This document shows positions 42,271 to 52,860 of a stretch of 64,000 bases of DNA, one piece after another. Source of the DNA: Craterostigma plantagineum (Eukaryota > Streptophyta > Magnoliopsida > Lamiales > Linderniaceae); contig JAPQWV010001128.1 in NCBI GenBank assembly GCA_027422505.1, forward strand, positions 1 to 64,000, written 5' to 3'. Under the pieces are notes generated by a model. The model was not told the origin of the DNA and made no database searches. It saw only the letters and a program-made list of their open reading frames with translations. A program made the translations under genes and the position numbers. Every line of letters begins with the position of its first letter. Within the stretch, counting starts at the first letter, position 1.

Positions 42271-43309
42271 CTACTCCATATGCAATGTCCGGCCTAGTAT
42301 TAGTGAGATAACGTAAACTTCCAACAGCGCTTCTATAAAGCTTCGGATCGATCGGCTTCCCTTCACATGCCTCGTTAACTTAATGCCTCGTTCCACCGGC
42401 GTTTTAGCGTAATTGCACTCACTCATATTGAACCTTTCCAACAACGTCTTTGCGTATGTTTGTTGAGATACGAAAATACCCGACTCCTTTTGTTTGACAT
42501 CTAGCCCCAAGAAATATGACATGAGTCCGAGATCGGTCATGTCGAACTCGTTCTTCATATCTTGTTTGAACTCCTCAACATGTTGTTGTTGTTGCTAGCA
42601 AAGATCAAGTCATCAACATATAATGCAACATAAAGTATATCATTACCCCGTACCTTGATGTAAAGAGCATGCTCGTAGGGGCATTGCTCAATCCTCGATC
42701 TTTAAAATATGCATCGATGCGTGCATTCCACGTTCTTGGTGCCTGTTTCAGCCCGTATAACGCCCGTTTCAGCCTTAAAACTTGATCCTCCTTTCCTTGT
42801 TTGAAACCCGGTGGCTGAAAAATGTAAACTTCTTCTTCGAGCCTTCCGTTCAAAAATGCCGATTTAACGTCCATTTGGTAAATGCTTCATTTTTCCTTGC
42901 AACCAACGATAGCAATAAACGCACGGTCTCCATTCTTGCTACTGGGGCGAAAACCTCTTCGTAGTCTATGCCGTACTTTTGACTATATCCCTTTGCGACT
43001 AGCCTCGCTTTGTATTTTACTATGTTACCTTCGGAGTTTAGCTTCTTGTACACCCACTTCACTCCTACCGCTTTATGTCCGGGCGGGGCAACGAGCTCAA
43101 CTCCCATGTATTGTTCTTTTCGATGATTTTATTTCTTCATACATCGCCTCTCGCCATCTCTCATCTTTGACAGCTTCTTCAAAGGTGATGTCCTCGGCAT
43201 CCGCCATGAGACGTACGAGGTTCATTCGTTCAGTTGAGTTATAGAGCTCTCCTAGGCTGCGCGTCCGGATGGTCTCGGGTTCAGATTCACCATCTGTTAT
43301 GGTAGTCAC
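42271..43309 (-). pseudogene. Copia reverse transcriptase
   Basis: The sequence reads [80 protein letters not shown] and [20 protein letters not shown]. The active-site YVDD lies near 42620 across a frame change, and MTDLGLMSYFLGLDVKQKES follows. This is the complete copia polymerase in order, with at least three indels. Confidence 0.88.
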
Positions 43310-43519
43310 GGACTCAGAGGGATGCGATTCTAGTTCGGGCTCTTCAGCGCTGGAATGGATATGTCCGCAACCTTTCTTCTTTGATCTTCAGGCGTTAGTA
43401 TCGATTCCCAGTTCAGCTAGCATCTTCGTCAACCTGTACATCTCGACTAACAACAATTTTCTTTGTGTTAGGATCATATAAATTGTATGCTTTAGAAGGT
43501 TCATCGTATCCAATAAAGA

Positions 43520-44385
43520 TCATTTTCGACTTTTATCATCGAGCTTAGTACGCCTTTGCTCCGGAATTCGAGCATATGCTATGCTTCCAAAAACCCGTAA
43601 ATGTGCAACCGATGGTTTTACGGCGCACCATGCTTCTTGTGGCGTGACATTTTTTAGTATTGATGTTGGACTTCGATTTTGCAAATAGACGGAACACCGA
43701 ACGGCTTCTGCCCAAAATTCTTTAGGCATGCGTTTAGTCTTGAGCATACTCCTCGTCATATCAAGCAGTGTTCTGTTTTTTCGCTCGGCAACGCCGTTCT
43801 GTTGTGGTGTGTATGGAGCTGTCAGGTGACGCTTGATGCCATGTTCTTCACAATATGCCATGAAGTCCCTCGATATAAACTCACCGCCCCGATCTGAACG
43901 TAGTGTCCTGATGCGTTCTCCGCTAGTATTTCCACCAATTTTTAAATCTCTTGAAAACAGCAAGTGCCTCATTCTTTTCTCGAAAAATAAACCCATGTTC
44001 TACGCGAAGAAATCGTCGATAAAAGTGATAAAGTACCTGCGATTTCCGATTGAGGCCGAGTGATTGGACCGCATATATCAGTATGAATGAGCTCGACAAC
44101 CTTACTCGATCGTGTGAGCGAGCCTTTTGGAAATGATTTTCTTGTGCCCTTTTCCATGATGCATACTTCGCATATTCGATGTTCCAACCATGTTTTGGTC
44201 CACTAGTTTTCTTAGACTGTCGTAGTTCAAGTGTCCGAATCGCTGATGCCACAACCTTGAGGAGCTCGATATTTCGACTTTTGCGTTTTAGGCATCTGTC
44301 GGCGCCGCTGCAATGTTGAGCTTAAACAAACGATTATCGCTCATTTGAACTTGAGCAATAACTTGAGCGTCACGATCTCTTAGAG
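43520..44385 (-). pseudogene. Copia integrase
   Basis: The catalytic core shows IRTLRSDRGGEFISRDF, TAPYTPQQNGVAERKNRTLL and the D,D-35-E-type spacing up to that Glu. The end of the domain (LRVFGSIAYARIPEQRRTKL) follows. The zinc-binding N-terminal part is readable in pieces around 43990-44250 (HTDICGPI). Frameshifts break it. Confidence 0.85.
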
Positions 44386-45680
44386 TCATGATCTGACCTT
44401 CATTAGTACAGTATATCCTCGCTCTAAGAGTTGTCCAGGGCTAATAATGTTACTCCTCATACTTGGTACATAGAAAACATCAGATATGTAGCGATTTGTA
44501 CCATCTTTGCATCGAATCAAAATCTTTCCTTTACCTGCTACTTTCACCGTAGACGCGTCACCAAACGTCACTTTACCTCCCACGTCTTCTTCTAGGTCCG
44601 TGAACAGCTTTCTATCACCGGACATGTGGTTGCTCGCACCCGTATCCAAGTACCACGTATGTTCGTTGCCGCTATCCGACTCTTTGCATGCAAGCAATAA
44701 GATCTCTTCTTCGTTTTCAGTTTTCTTCTCGGCGATGTTCACCTTTTCATCCACCTTTTTTTCAGCATAGCATTCTCTTGCAAAATGACCATACTTACCA
44801 CAATTGTAGCATTCGATGTTGAACCGGTTTGATCGATTGCCTCGTCCTCGGCCACCTCTTGCGCCTCGTGTGTTGGTGTAATTTCCCTTTCTTCTTTTTC
44901 GTCTTGTCCACGGCCTCTGCCTCTTCCGCGACCACGACCTCTATAGCTTCCTCGACCTCGACCACGCCTTCCACGATCATCGTAATTTGATTGTTCTTCC
45001 TTAAACGTGACTTTGGCTTGTAAAGCATCCTCCAAAGTTTCCACCCTCTTCGATTCTTTCGATGCTCATGGGCTTCCAATGACTTGTAAGTTCATTCGCG
45101 GACATTTCTCGAGGTCTCTAGCTTCCTCTATGGCACATACGACATTCTCATATTCCTCCGTCAAGGATCTGAGAATCTTCTCGACGACACGATTTTCAGC
45201 ACATCCTCACCGTTCCTTTTAGCTGGTTCACAATCACCTCGACCCTTGTGATGTATGCCGAAACCGTCTCTGCATCTTCATCTTGATCGTCTCGAACTCA
45301 CTGCGAAGCGTTTGCAAGCATATTTGCTTAACACGATCTGCACCTTTGTATGCATTTTCTAGGATCGTCCAGGCTTCATTCGAGTTCTTTGCTCCGGCTA
45401 CCTTCTCAAAAGCCGACTCGTCAACTGCTAGGTAAAGCATGTACAACGCGGTCTTGTCTTTCTTGCGGTATTCCTTTAGCTCTTTCACTTGATTGTTCGT
45501 CAAACCCGCGAGAGTTTCATATTCGGTATACCCACTCTCGACAACTCCCAGGCATCTTGCGATCCTAGTAACGCCTTCATGTGTATGCACCAATTGCCGT
45601 AGTTGTCCTTTGAAAGACGCAAGCTTGGTACATGAGGAATCCTCCGACCGCTCCTCCGATGTTAGCCATGAGCTCTGATA
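44386..45680 (-). pseudogene. Copia gag and protease
   Basis: The protease frame at 44754-44386 contains the catalytic WYLDTGASNHMSG and VTFGDASTVKVAGKGKI. Upstream, Gag shows ATLAGLTNNQVKEL-type helices, LAVDESAFEKVAGAKNSNEA and WTILENAYKGADRVKQICLQ (45600-45290), then a Gly/Arg repeat (RGRGRGSYRGRGRG) before a CYNCGKYGHFARECY-like knuckle near 44800. Gag starts near the primer site at about 45668. It is broken by several indels. Confidence 0.8.
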
Positions 45681-45685
45681 CCACG

Positions 45686-45982
45686 TGAGGAATTTGTATG
45701 TTGGTAGTGATTTTGTATTAAGTATAATACGCGAGATTAGTGACAAGAGATGCTTGATACGTAATATGATGTCTACTAATTCTCTGCAACAAGGTTACAT
45801 GATACATGGACTTATTTATAGTACTTATAGGATAATTTACACACAATGACTCATCTTATGACTCATCTCTATAATGATTACATAGAACACCTCATACACA
45901 CACCTAAGCTCTTCCTAGAATATTCTTATTATGTGGCTTAATCTTATTATTTCCATGTGGCTTGAGCTTATTATATCCAACA
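45686..45982 (-). repeat. 5' LTR of the copia element in RKD-B exon 2
   Basis: The 297-bp copy runs TGAGGAATTTG to ATCCAACA on the top strand. The primer site TGGTATCAGAGC lies two bases inside on the minus strand. Confidence 0.9.
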
Positions 45983-46352
45983 AGTCCCACGTTCAATTCT
46001 CTTGCAGCCTCCGTTATGGGAACATCGAAATACTTTCGGATCTCTCCGTACTGCAAAGCTGACGATTCATTGAACCTCCCATTATTTCTCAAAACATCAG
46101 TAAACTTTTTATTCTCATCGGCTGAGGGTAACTCGATCCCAGAAAAATCGTAGCTTGAAATATCGCGAAGTTATCGTTTACTTGCTGATCGTAGGTTACC
46201 AGATTATTGTTCATGACAACGTTATTAGAATCGTTTAGCTGTAGCTGGGGCGAGTTGTTGCCCCATAGGCCAAAATCACCAGAAATCTCTTCGAAGCCAT
46301 TTAGTTCGACTGGGTAAGTGCTGGGATATTGATGTTCTAAAGAGAATGGCTC

Positions 46353-46715
46353 TGTTGGAATTTAGGATCACAAGAGAGGTTGAAGCTTTTAAGTAGTGGA
46401 AGAGGAATATGAAGGAGATAACTTAGAACATCATCATTAATTTATAGACGTGATTTTTCATACATGCATACATAAATAGTCAAAATACACAACACGTTAA
46501 CTTATAAGCAACTAAGGTAAGGTAGCCCATGACAAAAGATTCAAACATAGCCATACTTGTGTAACCTAACACTTCTAAAAGCATGGTCATTAAGATTTAC
46601 CAAAAGTATTCAACTTGGACCATGCTTTATTCATTGCATGGCATGGTCTACCTTAACTACATCAATCATCATAATAGACATAAGGAAAATATTAAAATAT
46701 ATTAATATTTTAACA
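46353..46715 (-). repeat. 3' LTR of the gag-only copia element
   Basis: The 363-bp copy pairs with 48575-48941. A polypurine word (AAGGAGTG on the minus strand) abuts it. Confidence 0.9.
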
Positions 46716-46741
46716 CTCCTTAATATTTTCTTTAATGATGC

Positions 46742-47530
46742 CTAAATGACTCTTGATACATTTGATTCTTCTTTAGGCAATGACTTCTTCAAAGTAGCAT
46801 ATTGATCATTGGAACAACAATGATCGAATTTCACCTTAACATCCTCTTTAGCTCGTCGAATAGCATGGAACTTGATTTCGACGGTTTTTGCAGCGGCTTC
46901 ATCGTGAACGACAAGCTTTGGCTTCGGCGTGCTCCTCCTCATTTTAGACCTCTTTAGGGGATTGAGCGCCAAATGTTGAATTTGAAAATTTCCGTCCATC
47001 GCCATCTCCTCCTTCATCGCATGTTCCCGTTCATCATGCTTCATTACTTCTTCTACCGAGGAAGGTTCTAACTTAACATACATGCATCTTTCATCCGTTG
47101 TCATCATAGGCTTCGCTTTCGACATAGATGAGACAAGAGGTGAATCATCATCATCATTAGAAACATAGCGAGCATCTTCATGTTTCTCATTGAACTTCAA
47201 AGAGAAACAATTCTCAATCATAGCCACCTTCGTCAACACATCATTCGGATCGTAGACAACACATGCATTGTCTTTAAACAAAAGAGAGTTTCCTCTTTCA
47301 ACCATTCTTGCAACGCTCAAAAGATTTCGAGGTAAATGAGGAACAAAGAGAACATCGGTAATATACTTTGCACCTCGCTTCGTGTTGACCGGTATTGATC
47401 ATTTTCCATCGGCTTAAATGACTTTCCCATCTCCGAGTCGAACCTTACTTTTGATTGATTTGTTCAAGCTCGAAAACATCCTTTCGTCTTTACACATGTG
47501 GCTCGTGCAACCACTATCAAAGAGCACGCT
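46742..47530 (-). pseudogene. Protease start and unrelated tail of the gag-only copia element
   Basis: On the minus strand LFDSGCTSHMCKDERMFSSL gives the protease active site (DSG), then KSKVRLGDGKVI, a stop, and VLFVPHLPRNLLSVARMVER, the link that normally leads into integrase. Instead, the frame runs on for about 180 codons of Asp/Glu/Lys-rich sequence (including KEEMAMDGNFQIQ and a conserved KPKLVVHDEAAAK-like stretch) and ends close to the LTR. The break point between protease and the tail marks the internal deletion. Confidence 0.75.
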
Positions 47531-48499
47531 TTCTCATCTTTTGCTTCGGGCATCGCCATAAAAAGGTATTCTTTAGCCTCTTTTGATTATCGTAAATGTT
47601 GGCTTGTTGTGGTTGAATGTTGGCTTGTTTCTTTAGTCCGACAATTCCTTTCAACATGCTCCATTTTCTTACAAAAGTTGCACCGAATTGCGCCTTTTTC
47701 CTTGTACCAACAATCACTTTCGACGTGGTTGTTTCGAAAGCATATTTGCATGATAGGACCGGCTTTGCTTTGTATTTGAAATTTTGAGCACCTTGATCTT
47801 CATCATCCTTGTCTTCATCTTGGGTTGTACCATCTTTTGCTTGATGTTTTCCTTGATCTTCATTTTAAAGGCCGGAAAAGCTCCTTCGGTGGCATCTTCT
47901 TCTCTCATGTTTGCTCGTTGCTCTTGAGATTGAAGCTTGCTAATAAGCTCGGCAACGGATAAAGTCTTGAGGTCGCATGATTCTTCGATAGCCGAAAATT
48001 TTGCCTCAAATTTCGAAGGTAGGCTTATCATTATATTTTCCACCACCTTGGCATCGTTGAACTCTTCTCCCGTCAACCTTATTTTGTTAACGAGGTCTAA
48101 GAATACTCCTTCACCGAGTCTCCATTCTTCATCTTCAACATTTCAAACTCTCTTATTAGTATTAAGAGTTTGATGCTCTTCACACGATCGCTTCCTTCAA
48201 ACTCTTCCCTTAACTTATCCCAAGCTTCTTTCGTATTTTCACAAGTCATGATTCTTGTGAAAATCGAAAAGAGCCGAGTATAAACATGTGAGAGCTCTTG
48301 GTTTGTTGGCGACGTCTTCTTCGTGCTTCTTCATTTGAGCGATCGCCGGGTTTGCTCGTAAGGCCGGTGGTTCTTCATCACTTTCCACCACATTCCATAG
48401 ACATAACGCTTTGAAGTACGACTTCATCTTGATCGCCCATATGTGATAGTTTTCGCCATTGAAAACCGGCGGCCCCGTGCTTAGAGAGTTGCTCGCCAT
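47531..48499 (-). pseudogene. Gag of the gag-only copia element
   Basis: It starts MASNSLSTGPPVFNGENYHI and WAIKMKSYFKALCLWNVVES, the typical copia Gag N-terminus. A frame change follows, then TGEEFNDAKVVENIMISLPS, KFEAKFSAIEESCDLKTLSV and AELISKLQSQEQRANMREED (UBN2-type Gag). A CX2C-type zinc knuckle is readable near 47720-47650 in another frame (CFRNHVESDC; RCNFCKK). It packages RNA in intact relatives. Confidence 0.82.
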
Positions 48500-48574
48500 C
48501 TTCGTCGCTTTCTTCTAGGGTGTCATTATTTTTTCACAACTCACAAGTCCCTCAAGAATATAGCTCTGATACCA

Positions 48575-48941
48575 TGTTGGAATTTAGGATCGTAAGACAT
48601 GTTGAAGCTTTTAAGTAGTGGAAGGGGAAAATGAATGAGAAAACTTAAAACATCATCATACATAGATATGGTTTTTCATACATGCATACATACATAGTCA
48701 AAATACATAACACTTCAACTTATAAGCAACTACGGTAAGGTAGCCCATGACAAAAGATTCAAACATAGCCATACTTGTCTAACCTAACACTTCTAAAAGC
48801 ATGGTCATTACTCATTAAGACTTACCAAAAGTATTCAACTTGGATAATGCTTTATACAGTGCATGGCATGATCTACCTTAACTACATCAATCATCATAAT
48901 AGACATTAAGGAAAATATTAAAATATATAAATATTTTAACA
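48575..48941 (-). repeat. 5' LTR of the gag-only copia element
   Basis: The 367-bp copy has TG...CA ends and is followed at once by the TSD GGCTC, after which RKD-B exon 2 resumes. Confidence 0.9.
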
Positions 48942-49227
48942 GGCTCGAAATCGACGACATCAGACATGCCAAAGCCACTACAGTCAGTTAGTCCACATTG
49001 TTCCCATGTCTGCAAGAAAGACAAGTTTTTTCGTAAAGAAACCCTAAAGAAATGTTTAGTGCTGTATATACACAGACAAACACAAAGGAAAAGATGAAGA
49101 TATAAGAGAAAAATACCCAAAAGGTGAAGGCTCATCAATGAAGAAGCTCTCAAGATCATTCTACTTGAAGGCAATATCCCTTGAAACCATTGCAAAAGTA
49201 GGTAAGTATGTGACGATGATTTAAGAG

Positions 49228-49750
49228 TTCTTTTTTTTCGATCGATAACTTGCCATTCCATTAAGAACCCAGTTAGCACACAGGGCCATTCCATTAAGAA
49301 CCCAGTTAGCACACAGGGCCGTTTAGTCGCTCGCGCCAAACGAAAACAAGTCCTTGAAAGAGGATATAAAGCCCCACAAAGGGGTACAACACTCCCACAT
49401 GGGAGAAAAAGGTCCACAAGGGACAATAACAGACCGAATAAAATTCATTATCTAAACCAAGATCTGTAGAACCCATAACAGAAAAAGATATTAAGCTAAA
49501 TCTACTACACTCTTCACTATCTATTGCCTTCGACTTTTGGGTTTGTCTTCATCGGACTGGGGCTCCACTAAGAAGAAAAGGCTCCCAACCCGAGGGTCGG
49601 GAGAGACGAGATTCCCGAGCTAACGGAGGGAGGCAGAAATGGGCGGCGGCGGCTGGCGGCTGGTGAGAGGCTGACCGGTGCGGGCGCGAGGGCGGCCTGC
49701 GGCAGGCGGGCGGAAGGTGGGTGGTCGGCGAGCTGGGGTGCTGTTTTTTC
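49228..49750 (-). mobile_element. Short LINE-like retroposon just upstream of RKD-B, TSD TTAAGAG
   Basis: Copy A reads TTTAAGAGATGAATC without interruption; here TTAAGAG flanks a 523-bp insert (49221-49227 and 49751-49757). On the minus strand it begins with a GC-rich stretch (about 49590-49740), continues with a non-coding part and ends in an A-rich tail. Near the tail a 34-bp unit (CCATTCCATTAAGAACCCAG onward on the top strand) is present twice. No reverse transcriptase is present. This fits a deletion derivative of a LINE, or a SINE-like retroposon. Confidence 0.72.
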
Positions 49751-49757
49751 TTAAGAG

Positions 49758-50190
49758 ATGAATCTTCAATTTTGTCTAAGTACGGTAAAATAGGATGAAA
49801 TAGATGGCGTGTGTAGATGTGTCTGTATACATGAGGATGGTATAATATGTAGTGCATGAATCAATCAATACATAGAAAAATAGACTTACGTGCACACGAC
49901 TATGAGAGTAACAATATATAATTAGTAGATTTATTGAGTACACTAATTAAGATGGTGGCATTAAATACACAAAAAATGGGGGCTGAATCACGTATTTGGA
50001 AATAATTATGATTATAACTATACATAATTCAATTATCTCTTTTAAATTACATATAACGGCCTAGAATACATTATTTAGTACCCATTATATACTTGTCATG
50101 AATAAGTGGATAAATGCTTAGTTTTATTTCATCGTGCGTTATTTAACTAACGAAACCGACAAAGTAGCAACGTAGCTAAGTCTGAAACTG
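49758..50190. other. Upstream region of RKD-B
   Basis: No gene is seen. It aligns with 16390-16900 of unit A, including the region 5' of the RKD start. It ends at the Tork insertion with the duplication GCTAA. Confidence 0.6.
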
Positions 50191-50195
50191 GCTAA

Positions 50196-50788
50196 TGTTG
50201 GGAAGGGGGTGGGCCCGTAGTGGAACAAGTCCCGGTTTGGCTCGGTATGACGATCGGGGGACCCACGGGATAAATTTGGTGGGACCCGCATAGTAACTAC
50301 CACAGTAAAAATAAAATCACCGTAGGTAAGAAAAAACAACAGAATTTTAACGTGGAAAACCCTCTGTTAACGAAGAGAAAAAACCACGGCCGAGTAGGCA
50401 AAATCTTCACTAGTAAAAATTACAACCCTCGAATTTTTACTATCTCACTTTTACCACTCGTGTTTATCTTACACCTCTCTGTTGATGTGGAGCCCTATCA
50501 CTTTCTACCCGAACTAATAACCTCACAATTCACCGAACTACTTCTCTATATATAGTAAAACTTGAATGAGATTGTGATGATAATAAATGAAGAATCCTCA
50601 GCTTATTTATAGATGTCTTCAACTCTTCTGGACCGCTCGAAACGGGTGGCCAGGAATGCGCCGCGTCGCCCTTCAATATGGACCGTTCATTAATTTAATA
50701 TATCTAACATTATAATATAAATAATATAATATTATATTATTTTTCTTAGATGGTGGGCGGCTAGCTGTTGCTAGGCTGGATCCCATCA
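50196..50788 (-). repeat. 3' LTR of the Tork-type element
   Basis: The 593-bp copy pairs with 55308-55929; both share CAAGTCCCGGTTTGGCTCGG and AATTTTAACGTGGAAAACCC. It differs by substitutions and a deletion of about 20 bp near the start. Confidence 0.9.
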
Positions 50789-50804
50789 ATTCTCCCCCTC
50801 CAGC

Positions 50805-51485
50805 TAGGGGTGTTCATCGGTCGGTTCGGTTAGGTTTTTCAAATTTCTGTTGGGTTTTTCGATTTTCGGTTTACGTATGCTTAATCCGATATCCGAACGT
50901 TTTCATTTGATTCGGTTCGATTTTATATAATTCGGTTCGGTTTTTCTCGGTTCGGTTTTCGGTTAGGAATTAATATCAACAAAAAAAATATTATGAGCTA
51001 AAAATACATAAAACAATTTATGGTTATTAAGAAACAAAGAAGATGTATGAAACGTGAAATGGAGCAAAAAACAATTCAAAGGTCCGAAAAAACAAGAAAA
51101 TGGAAAAAAAATTAATCTTAATATAAAAACATTCATCTGAAGATGCTACAAATTATTTGGGAGAAAACAGTATTTGATTGGTGAGGAAAACATTCACCTA
51201 AAAATGGAAAAAAGTATAACAATAAAATTATATTTACTGTGTTGTTTACGTTATGGGAGAAAAACAAATGATTTTAATATCTTTTCTATTTTTAATGTAG
51301 TATGATAATTTCGGTTTTTTCGGTTATTCGGTTTTACGTATGCTCAATCCGATATCCGAACCATTTAATTTGGTTCCGTTCGGTTTTTACAATTCGGTTC
51401 GTTTTTTTTTTGTTCCGGTCTTTTCGGTTCGGTTCTTAATGGTTCGGTCGGTTTTTCCGGTTTTTCGGTTAATTTGAACACCCTA
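50805..51485. mobile_element. hAT-type MITE rich in CGGTT words, nested in the Tork element
   Basis: Ends TAGGGGTGTTCATC and, inverted, TAGGGTGTTCAAATT match the family seen at 22881-23301. Flanking words share CTCCAGC (50798-50804 and 51489-51495), close to the 8 bp expected. GGTTCGGTT words crowd both ends; the middle is A-rich. No coding capacity. Confidence 0.78.
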
Positions 51486-51530
51486 CGGCTCCAGCCTCAT
51501 TCATTATTTGCGGGGAGATTTTCTACAGCC

Positions 51531-51985
51531 TCAGTGATAGCCCATGCCGGCAACCCCGGCGCAGAACTCTGTCTTCTCCTTGGGTATAGCCTTCGTCAGA
51601 ATGTCCGCAAGATTCTTGTCCGTGTGGATCTTCGCCAGCTTGAACGCTTTCTCCTCAATAGCTAATATGAGCCATGATAACCAACGTCGATGTGTTTCGT
51701 CCTCGAGTGATACATAGTATTGTTGCCCAAGTTCAAAGCACTTTGACTGTCGCAAAATATTATGTACTCCTCCTGCTGAATTCCCAACTCCTGAAGGAAT
51801 CTTTTCAACCAGAGCATCTCCTTGCCAGCTTCCGTCGCTGCAACATACTCTGCTTCAGTAGTTGATAAGGAAACACATTTCTCCTCAATAGCTCCCCCTA
51901 AGAATGTAAATATGTATCCCGACGTCGACTTTCTGCTGTCGAGATCACCGGCCATATCAGCACTGTATAGCCTGTAAGAAAACAT
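51531..51985 (-). pseudogene. RNase H of the Tork-type element
   Basis: Readable words are DLDSRKSTSGYIFTFLGGAI, CVSLSTTEAEYVAATEAGKE, MLWLKRFLQELGI, IIFCDSQSALNLGNNTMYHS, RTKHIDVGYH and then, in another frame, DKNLADILTKAIPKEK. Catalytic acids of TEAEY and CDSQSA are present. The first Asp lies in the short stretch joined to the reverse transcriptase. Confidence 0.85.
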
Positions 51986-52860
51986 TTACCACATCCAAAT
52001 GTTAGGCATAATTTGGAAGTTCCTCTCAGGTACCTCAAGATCCACTTCACTGCTTCCCAATGTGACTTTTCGGGAGTCGATAGAAATCGACTCACAACGC
52101 CAACTGCGTGAGCGATATCTAGCCTCGTACACACCATGACGTACATCAAACTTCCGACCGCCGATGAATATGGAACATCTGTGACATCTTCTACGTCTTC
52201 ATTTGTTGATGGACTGGATTTCTTTCGCAACTGAAAGTGCGCGGGAAGTGGCTTGCTAACTGGCTTAGCATCCTTCATATTGAACCTTTCTAGAACTCGT
52301 TCAATATACCGCTCTTGGGATAACCACAATTTCCCATCTTCCCGATCTCGAGTAATCTCCATTCCGAGAATCCGTTTTGCCGAACCTAAATCCTTCATGT
52401 CAAATGTCTTTGACAAATATTTCTTCAACCTGCTAATCATCTCTGCATCTTGTCCGACAATTAGCATATCATCAACATATAGGAGAAGAACAACAAAATT
52501 ACCGTTAGAGTATCTCCGGACGCAAACACATGGATCTGCATATGTTCTCTTGAACCCCTGATACACCATGAAAGAATTAAATTTCTTGTACCACTGTCGA
52601 GGAGCTTGTTTCAGACCATACAAGCTTTTCTTCAGCCGGCAGACCATGTCCTCTTTACCGCTAACCTTGAACCCTTCTGGTTGTTCCACCTATATCTCCT
52701 CATCAAGATTACCATGCAAGAATGCGGTCTTCACGTTGAGTTTCTCCAAGTGAAGATCCATGGCAGCAGCTAGTCCCAGTATGACTCTGATTGAACTCAT
52801 CTTCACGACGGTGAAAATATCTCGTCAAAGTCGATACCCTTCCTCTGAGTGAAACATTTG
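51898..52860 (-). pseudogene. Reverse transcriptase of the Tork-type element
   Basis: The open stretch 52689-51898 begins MEQPEGFKVSGKEDMVCRLK and [20 protein letters not shown], has the active-site LLLYVDDMLIVGQD, and continues with FDMKDLGSAKRILGMEITRD and SVKWILRYLRGTSK-like words. The N-terminal part (fingers; words such as MSSIRVILGLAAAMDLHLEK and LNVKTAFLHGNLDEEI) is readable upstream to about 52860 in shifted frames. This copies element RNA into DNA in intact relatives. Confidence 0.88.

Larger units (their letters stand above)
41374..45982 (-). mobile_element. Copia retrotransposon in RKD-B exon 2, TSD AGTCC
   Basis: LTRs of about 290 bp (41374-41661 and 45686-45982) enclose gag, protease, integrase, reverse transcriptase and RNase H in copia order on the minus strand. 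TSD AGTCC is at 41369-41373 and 45983-45987. The left terminus reads CG instead of TG, one substitution. The primer site TGGTATCAGAGC (tRNA-iMet) lies next to the right LTR and a GA-rich polypurine tract next to the left one. All frames carry indels. Its protease-linker words (WYLDTGASNHMSGDRKLF) and short LTR suggest a lineage other than Tork, but I cannot fix it. Confidence 0.92.
46353..48941 (-). mobile_element. Non-autonomous gag-only copia element in RKD-B exon 2, TSD GGCTC
   Basis: LTRs of about 365 bp (46353-46715 and 48575-48941) share TGTTGGAATTTAGGATC and end ATATTTTAACA. TSD GGCTC is at 46348-46352 and 48942-48946. The primer site TGGTATCAGAGC touches the right LTR on the minus strand. 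The 1.86 kb interior encodes Gag and a protease start only; integrase, reverse transcriptase and RNase H are absent. This is a gag-bearing deletion derivative that would depend on a partner element. Confidence 0.92.
37453..49190 (-). pseudogene. RWP-RK (RKD-like) gene, copy B, split by four insertions
   Basis: Same three-exon structure as copy A, stretched from 1.0 to 11.7 kb. Exon 1: 49190-49117 with an in-frame TAG after MVSRDIAFK. Exon 2: 49009-48942, 46352-45983 and 41373-41276. Exon 3: 41199-41100 and 37544-37453 (stop TAA). Two copia elements cut exon 2 and a MITE carrying hAT copy 2 cuts exon 3; each leaves a target duplication. A fourth insert lies 37 bp upstream of the ATG. The readable protein includes GEIRKYFDVPITEAARELNV and, in place of RWPHRK, RWHHRKIKSLKSLIDN, so the motif Pro is His. 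Copy B keeps the frame after this motif where A lost a base. Not functional. Confidence 0.87.

Noticed and set aside
49549..49857. Pro/His/Arg-rich frame at the RKD-B upstream insert
   Set aside because: The frame spans the border between the GC-rich insert and RKD flanking DNA, so it is an accident of the insertion.
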